From Methylophaga thalassica MP (GTDB lineage Bacteria > Pseudomonadota > Gammaproteobacteria > Nitrosococcales > Methylophagaceae), in the NCBI RefSeq assembly GCF_000214595.1, contig NZ_AFIG01000001.1, positions 682,001 to 746,000 on the forward strand: a DNA stretch of 64,000 nt, given 5' to 3'. Shown here in pieces: positions 59,226-64,000 of this stretch. Position 1 is the first letter of the stretch; each line of letters starts with the position of its first letter. The notes below the pieces were generated by a model that worked only from the letters and a program-made list of their open reading frames with translations, did not search any database and was not told the DNA's origin. The translations under genes were made by a program, and so were the position numbers.

Positions 59226-60575
59226 ATGGCTGAGTCGAATTCAAAAACTCCTGAAGAAGTTGAAAATATCCTAGAACAGGCTCGACGAGGTATTGGAAAT
59301 CATACTGATGTCTTATTGGCTTACATTAAAAGTTTTGACAAGATAGTTCTTAGAGGTGCAGGAAATTTTGGTTCCGCATTTGGATTGTTTCTAACCAAGG
59401 AGAACATTCCTGCTGCCAATATTTCATATTGGGATAAGCGTTATACTGAACTGCGACAAGTTAATGGACTTAATGTAGAAAAACCATTCTCATATACCCC
59501 TGACAAAGGGAATATCCTCATCATTAATTGCATACCGAATGGAAGTCTCTCAGGAAGTGTTGGAAGAGAGGAATTTATAAGTAGAGGGTACTCGCATTAT
59601 CTTTCAGGGATGGCATTATTTGAAGCTTTAATGTGTGGTATCAAGCCGCAAACAGGATTCGATGCTAAGGTTTGTCTTGACACAACTTTTTGTAATTGGT
59701 GTTCCTGCAAGCGTTTGTCAGCAATGATGCCAAAAAATATGAGAGAACAACAATCACCTTTTGTTTACTCATTAGCTACATTTGTTATCAATCAAAAATG
59801 CACATTGAGTTGTTCTCATTGCGGCCAGTACATTAATCATTACTCAAAGGAAGAGAGGATTAACTTCTCATTAGATAAAGTGAAAAGTGACATTGATAAT
59901 ATTTTTGAATCCATTGATGGTATTGGTTATGTGTCAATTATTGGAGGAGAGCCTTTTGTACATCCAGAACTGGATAAAATCATTGAGCATGTGTTAACAA
60001 AAACAAACTTTGGCGTAATTGGGATCACAACAAATGGTATTTGTGATATCGAAGATAGTCTTTTAGAAAAGTTAAATAATGGCAAGACTAGAATTATATT
60101 TTCTGATTACACCGCTGCGCTAAATGAAAATCAGATAAAGTTATTTAAAAAGAATGTTAATAAGGTGGCGAGTAGTGGTATCAGTTTCACAGTGGGACAG
60201 CCTATCTGGGCAACCCCCGCATCACTGCGGAAATTGAACCTTTCTGAAAGTGAGAAAATTCATAAAAAAGCTAATTGTAATTCTAGAGTGACATGTAAAA
60301 CTATCCAGAATGGAGTTTATTATCCTTGCTCGACGACTGCTGCAATGGGCTCACACCAGCTTGCCAACTTTCAAAATGATTGGGTTGAATTGGGTAGCGC
60401 TAGCTCAGCTGAAGAGCTTCGAAAAAAGATTCTTCAGGTTGATGAACAACCATTTTATGAGAGCTGCGACCATTGTGGAGAAGGTGGAGATGAGTTAGCC
60501 ATCTCTGGTGAGCAAGGGGTGAGTGAGAGATATATTCACATTGATGCGATTAAACGCAAAAAAAGTTCTACGTAG
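59226..60575 (+). CDS. Radical SAM protein with N-terminal RGAG domain (paralogue 2)
   Basis: The 449-residue protein mirrors paralogue 1: IVLRGAGNFGSAFGLFLTKE, a cluster C150-x5-C156-x2-C159-x-C161, radical SAM motif C192-x3-C196-x2-C199 (CTLSCSHC), IGGEPFVHPELDKII, then a C-x11-G-x4-C pattern ending GVYYPC and a late CDHC. Starts 5 bp after the methyltransferase. The first cluster may bind another iron-sulfur centre or zinc. Confidence 0.8.
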   Translation: MAESNSKTPEEVENILEQARRGIGNHTDVLLAYIKSFDKIVLRGAGNFGSAFGLFLTKENIPAANISYWDKRYTELRQVNGLNVEKPFSYTPDKGNILIINCIPNGSLSGSVGREEFISRGYSHYLSGMALFEALMCGIKPQTGFDAKVCLDTTFCNWCSCKRLSAMMPKNMREQQSPFVYSLATFVINQKCTLSCSHCGQYINHYSKEERINFSLDKVKSDIDNIFESIDGIGYVSIIGGEPFVHPELDKIIEHVLTKTNFGVIGITTNGICDIEDSLLEKLNNGKTRIIFSDYTAALNENQIKLFKKNVNKVASSGISFTVGQPIWATPASLRKLNLSESEKIHKKANCNSRVTCKTIQNGVYYPCSTTAAMGSHQLANFQNDWVELGSASSAEELRKKILQVDEQPFYESCDHCGEGGDELAISGEQGVSERYIHIDAIKRKKSST

Positions 60576-60581
60576 ACTCTC

Positions 60582-61472
60582 ATGGAGACTCTGAAGAAAG
60601 TTCTCATTACTGGCGGTAATGGTTTTCTAGCTAAAACACTTTTCCAACAACTATCCGATAAATACACTCTCATTGTCTGTGACAGAGAAAGTTTAGATCT
60701 TAATGATGTAGAAAATGTAGAAAGGTACATACATAAACAAAAGTTTGATGTAGTAATTCATTCAGCTACCTATGATGCTGCTCCTAGAGATACAAAAAAT
60801 AATCCAGAAAAAGTACTAGAATCTAATTTAAGAATGTTTTTTAATCTAGCCCGATGTAGACACCACTTTGGCAAAATGCTCTATTTCGGTTCAGGGGCAG
60901 AATTTGGAAGAGAGAATTGGTCAGAAAATATGGATGAGTCATGGTATGACCGCTGTGTTCCGACCGATCAATATGGCTATTCAAAATACCTGATGACCCA
61001 TTATGCAATGCAGACCGATAACGTTTTTAATCTTCGGTTATTCGGTGTATTTGGCGAGTTCGATAATTGGCGTTATCGTTTTATCTCAAATATCTGTGCT
61101 CACGCCGTGTTAGGCTTACCTATACATGTGCATCAAAATAGTCTTATGGATTTTCTCTATGCAGATGATTTAGCCCAAATTGTCAGCTGGTTTATTGATA
61201 ATCAGCCTGCACATCAGGTCTACAACGTCTGCCGTGGCAAAGCTTATGAGTTTATTGATTTAGCTGAGCGAGTACAGGCGATGGCTAATGTTAACGTTGA
61301 TTTGGTCGTTAACCATTCAGATATCAATAAACGTTATAGCGGTAATAACGCTCGATTACTTCAAGAGTTACCTGACTTTCATTTCACATCTTTAGACGAT
61401 TCCTTGAGGAATATGTTGATGTGGTATCAGAATAATAAAGACATTTTAGATGCAAATCAGCTCCACTTTTAG
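60582..61472 (+). CDS. NAD-dependent epimerase/dehydratase family SDR
   Basis: The 296-residue extended SDR has VLITGGNGFLAKTLFQQL (NAD site), a catalytic YGYSKY motif, and VFGEFDNWRYRFI. The late LMDFLYADDLAQIVSWFI block resembles GDP-fucose synthase-like and NDP-sugar epimerase/reductases. Starts 6 bp after the second radical SAM gene. It could supply the reductase step after a YerE-like reaction; that is speculation. Confidence 0.85.
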   Translation: METLKKVLITGGNGFLAKTLFQQLSDKYTLIVCDRESLDLNDVENVERYIHKQKFDVVIHSATYDAAPRDTKNNPEKVLESNLRMFFNLARCRHHFGKMLYFGSGAEFGRENWSENMDESWYDRCVPTDQYGYSKYLMTHYAMQTDNVFNLRLFGVFGEFDNWRYRFISNICAHAVLGLPIHVHQNSLMDFLYADDLAQIVSWFIDNQPAHQVYNVCRGKAYEFIDLAERVQAMANVNVDLVVNHSDINKRYSGNNARLLQELPDFHFTSLDDSLRNMLMWYQNNKDILDANQLHF

Positions 61473-61511
61473 TGTGAACTGAATAAGCGAACAAACGAAG
61501 AGGATAAAGCT

Positions 61512-62627
61512 ATGTTAAATCTAGCTGTAGAACAAAGTGATAGTGTGCTCTCAGCCGATGAACTGGCAAAGCGTGAGGGACTCAGGGCCAGAAAGCCTTA
61601 TGTGGCTGAGAAGCTTGCCAATATTCATGCTATGGAAGAGCGTGGTGAAATCAGTCCAATTATTCGTTTGGAAAAAAGTTATTTATGTAACTTTCAATGT
61701 ACTCATTGCTCAGCTGAATACTACATGGATCGTCACATGGAAAAAGTGCTGCATGTGAAAGATGAGCGTAAAAAAATTGATTTGGAAGATATTCGCAAAC
61801 TATCAAAAGAAGCGGACGAGCTTGGTTTGGCTCGTTTTGTTATCACAGGTGGTGAGCCATTGGTTATGCGTGATCTGGATGAGGTTGTGGCTGCTATCGA
61901 TCCGGAAAAGCACTACGTTATTCTTGATACCAATGGCTGGTTTCTCGATGATGAAAAAGCTAAACATCTGAAAGAGATTGGTGTTGAAAAGATACAGTTA
62001 TCCCTTGATAGCTTTATCGAAGAAGACCATGATAATTTCCGTAATAAAAAAGGCTCATACAAACGTGTTATGCGTGCTATTGATGCAGCCCTAGATGCAG
62101 GTTTAAATCTGATTTTATCTACCGTACTTGTTAAAGGTCGGGCTAAAACCAAAGAATTTTTGGAAATGTGTCAGTACTGCACCGATAAAAACGTCGGATT
62201 GTATGTTTCCTATGCGAAACCAACGGGCTCTTGTACAGACCACCCTGAATTTGTTATTGAAAAAGAAGATGCAGACGTACTTCGTCAGTTAGAAAAAGAC
62301 TATAAAGTCTTTACGCATATGACGCCTTCATATGGTTCTCATAAAGGTTGTATCACTGTGAAAGGTATTATAACGGTGACATCTACCGGTGAAGTCACCC
62401 CTTGCCCTTATATCGATTTTTCTATCGGCAACCTGTTTGAAACATCACTTAAAGAGGTGCTTGATCGTGGAATGCGTAATCCCTGGCTTGGTCCTCATCG
62501 CCCCGACTGTTTGATTGGTGAAGATCCTAAATTTATCAAAATTCATACTGAGAAAACAGCAGGCGCCACTCACCTTCCGCTACCATGGGGTGAAGGGTTT
62601 TCTGACAATGACTCTCTCACTGATTAA
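61512..62627 (+). CDS. Radical SAM/twitch protein (third)
   Basis: The 371-residue protein has radical SAM CNFQCTHC after a 58-residue N-terminus, ITGGEPLVMRDLDEVV, LDTNGWFL and IQLSLDSFIEEDHD. The C-terminal C-x12-G-x4-C (ending GEVTPC) with a late DCLIGED fits a twitch/SPASM domain. It lacks the WGAG module of the other two. RBS GAAGAGGA lies upstream of ATG 61512. Less AT-rich in look than its paralogues. Substrate unknown. Confidence 0.83.
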   Translation: MLNLAVEQSDSVLSADELAKREGLRARKPYVAEKLANIHAMEERGEISPIIRLEKSYLCNFQCTHCSAEYYMDRHMEKVLHVKDERKKIDLEDIRKLSKEADELGLARFVITGGEPLVMRDLDEVVAAIDPEKHYVILDTNGWFLDDEKAKHLKEIGVEKIQLSLDSFIEEDHDNFRNKKGSYKRVMRAIDAALDAGLNLILSTVLVKGRAKTKEFLEMCQYCTDKNVGLYVSYAKPTGSCTDHPEFVIEKEDADVLRQLEKDYKVFTHMTPSYGSHKGCITVKGIITVTSTGEVTPCPYIDFSIGNLFETSLKEVLDRGMRNPWLGPHRPDCLIGEDPKFIKIHTEKTAGATHLPLPWGEGFSDNDSLTD

Positions 62628-62646
62628 TAAATATAAAGACTAACTG

Positions 62647-63465
62647 ATGAGCCAAGAAGCAAAAATAAAATCACAGGAAAATGTAATGCCAGAGATAAGC
62701 CCGTTGTTTGATGAATTTGGCCGCTGCTTGCCAACCAGCCTCAATGAGCCAGCCCATCAGAAGACACGCCGTTACTTTCTGATTGATAAACCGGATATAA
62801 ATTATTCAGCCAGTTATGAGCGTTTAAATAAGGCTTTCTCAATTAGTGGTGTTATATCTCAAGCACAGTATGAGTCCAGAGTGAGAGCAATATTGGCTGA
62901 TATTGCTGACGATGAATTGATGAAACCCATTTTGAATGGCGTTATGGTGCCATTTATTCTGCCTAAAGCTATTTATGACGATATCGGAAAGGCAATGGAG
63001 TCGACTTTCTTACCCGCCGTTCAATCGGCGTTTAACTCTGTTTTTCCTGAGTATGACTTTAAAAATCATTCCCCTAAATCGTTAGATGGACAACTATCAG
63101 TGGCGTCGGGCTCTCGACATCAACAAGTACTGGAAAAGATGGCAGATGAAGTCGTAGTGGGTGTGTACTTCCCCTGTTTATTAGAGTACTCAGTGCCAGC
63201 TGCCATAGAAAGAACGGCGACGTTACCTGAACAGTTTTCATTGGCAGGTGGTTTTGATACCTCTGCCGCCTTTGTCAGCATGCCCGATTTGCTGCTTAGA
63301 AAAGAAGGTTATCCGCCATTATTGTGGTTATCTGGATTAGCCTCTACAGAAGAAAATGTGGCTTATCACTTTGAAGCTTACGGCTATGATCTGACTTTCA
63401 ACCGTCGTGTTCATCTTGGCCAAGTAGCCGAATATTGGGCAAGTGGCTTAACTGTAATAAATTAA
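62647..63465 (+). CDS. Unrecognised protein in the glycan island
   Basis: The 272-residue protein is soluble, without signal peptide or membrane helix, and has one cysteine near residue 27 (FGRCLPTS) and another at about 178 (FPCLLEY). It begins with a polar stretch of about 14 residues; a second Met at 14 is an alternative start. No family was recognised. It follows the third radical SAM gene by 19 bp in the same direction, so it may act on the same product or serve as its partner. Confidence 0.7.
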   Translation: MSQEAKIKSQENVMPEISPLFDEFGRCLPTSLNEPAHQKTRRYFLIDKPDINYSASYERLNKAFSISGVISQAQYESRVRAILADIADDELMKPILNGVMVPFILPKAIYDDIGKAMESTFLPAVQSAFNSVFPEYDFKNHSPKSLDGQLSVASGSRHQQVLEKMADEVVVGVYFPCLLEYSVPAAIERTATLPEQFSLAGGFDTSAAFVSMPDLLLRKEGYPPLLWLSGLASTEENVAYHFEAYGYDLTFNRRVHLGQVAEYWASGLTVIN

Positions 63466-63513
63466 GTGGTATGAAATAATCGAATTAATTCTCTCAAAAT
63501 CTAAGAGGTATTT

Positions 63514-64000
63514 TTGAATATTATTTTTGACTTAGATGGAACATTGATTAATTCATCATCTGGGATATTAAAAGCTATAGAACTAGCTTTTAAGTCCTGT
63601 GAAGTTGATATGCAGTTACCATTAAATAATGAATTAGTCGGTCCACCTCTGACTGAATTACTCGTTATGCTCTCAGGAGCCAGTGATGAAGTATTAATTT
63701 CTGAATTGGCTGCTGCTTTTAAGAGTAGTTATGACACTGAAGGTTATAAAGAGACCAGTATCTTTGATGGGGTAGAGGATATGTTGAAAAGCCTCAAGCA
63801 GCAGGGCTTTAATCTATTCATTGCCACAAACAAGCGTATGCTTCCAACACAAAAAATTTTGGAATTCTTTAATTGGTCTGATCTATTTGATGGAGTTTAT
63901 GCCTTAGATGTATGTAAGGAAGCCTCTAATAAATCAGATTTAATTTCCTATGTGTTGAAACAACATGAGTTAGATGTACATCATTCCGTTTATATTGGCG
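63514..64000 (+). CDS. HAD-family phosphatase, 3' truncated by the window end
   Basis: A TTG start at 63514 has AAGAGG five bases upstream. The frame is open to the window end (162 codons). It reads NIIFDLDGTLINSSSG (motif I with the Asp nucleophile), a cap domain, then FNLFIATNK (motif II) and CKEASNKSD, ending HHSVYIG just before motif III/IV. It resembles phosphoglycolate phosphatase-like HADs. In this place a sugar phosphatase is likely. Confidence 0.85.
   Translation, partial: MNIIFDLDGTLINSSSGILKAIELAFKSCEVDMQLPLNNELVGPPLTELLVMLSGASDEVLISELAAAFKSSYDTEGYKETSIFDGVEDMLKSLKQQGFNLFIATNKRMLPTQKILEFFNWSDLFDGVYALDVCKEASNKSDLISYVLKQHELDVHHSVYIG

Overview
The window is chromosomal DNA of a motile, polarly flagellated-type gammaproteobacterium with moderate GC content. 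The gene neighbourhoods are typical of that class: yciB-yciI-bolA diverging from rnm-yciO, coaBC-dut-algC-argB-slmA, fimU-pilV-pilW-pilX-pilY1-pilY2-pilE, and flgB to flgL. A marine methylotroph-like lineage (for example Methylophaga and relatives) would fit the cyanase locus and general gene style, but this is an impression and was not tested. No rRNA, tRNA, CRISPR array, transposase or prophage gene was seen.

Layout. 1-2822: the 3' end of a TonB-dependent siderophore receptor, then piuC/ybiX and an FMN alpha-hydroxy-acid oxidase. 2796-6180 (minus): a yciB-yciI-bolA-PilZ operon. 6234-8387: rnm, yciO and a PlsC-like acyltransferase. 8457-11042: clpB behind a sigma-32-type promoter. 11103-12433 (minus): cyanase and a formate/nitrite-family channel, with a sigma-54/NtrC-like promoter region. 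12625-15596 (minus): an SDR and a GGDEF/EAL protein, diverging from cheR (15711-16544) across a pair of FliA-like promoters. 16541-21053: DUF4126, ybgI, yihY, coaBC and dut. 21072-25863: a long membrane-anchored AlgC, argB, slmA and a receiver-like protein. 26077-29400: a LapA-type RTX adhesin with a vWA domain, behind a near-perfect CRP-type site. 29468-36412 (minus): the complete type IV pilus minor pilin operon. 36702-46512: flgBCDEFGHIJKL, with sigma-54-type promoters before flgB and before flgH.

46551 to the end is a sugar and glycan biosynthesis island directly downstream of flgL, a usual position for flagellin glycosylation or surface polysaccharide genes. It starts with CDP-glucose chemistry (rfbF, rfbG, and rfbH with a new N-terminal extension). 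A NeuB-like synthase fused to a cupin and a YerE-like thiamine-diphosphate enzyme follow. The second half holds two zinc-ribbon methyltransferases, a double GT2 glycosyltransferase, three radical SAM proteins, an SDR epimerase, an unrecognised protein and a truncated HAD phosphatase. Four proteins here share the same WGAG-type Rossmann module, in methyltransferases and radical SAM proteins alike. This half is the best candidate in the window for an undescribed pathway.

All calls come from reading motifs and gene order by eye. No database search, alignment program or expression data were available. Start codons were reassigned where a nearby ATG, ribosome binding site or family N-terminus argued for it.
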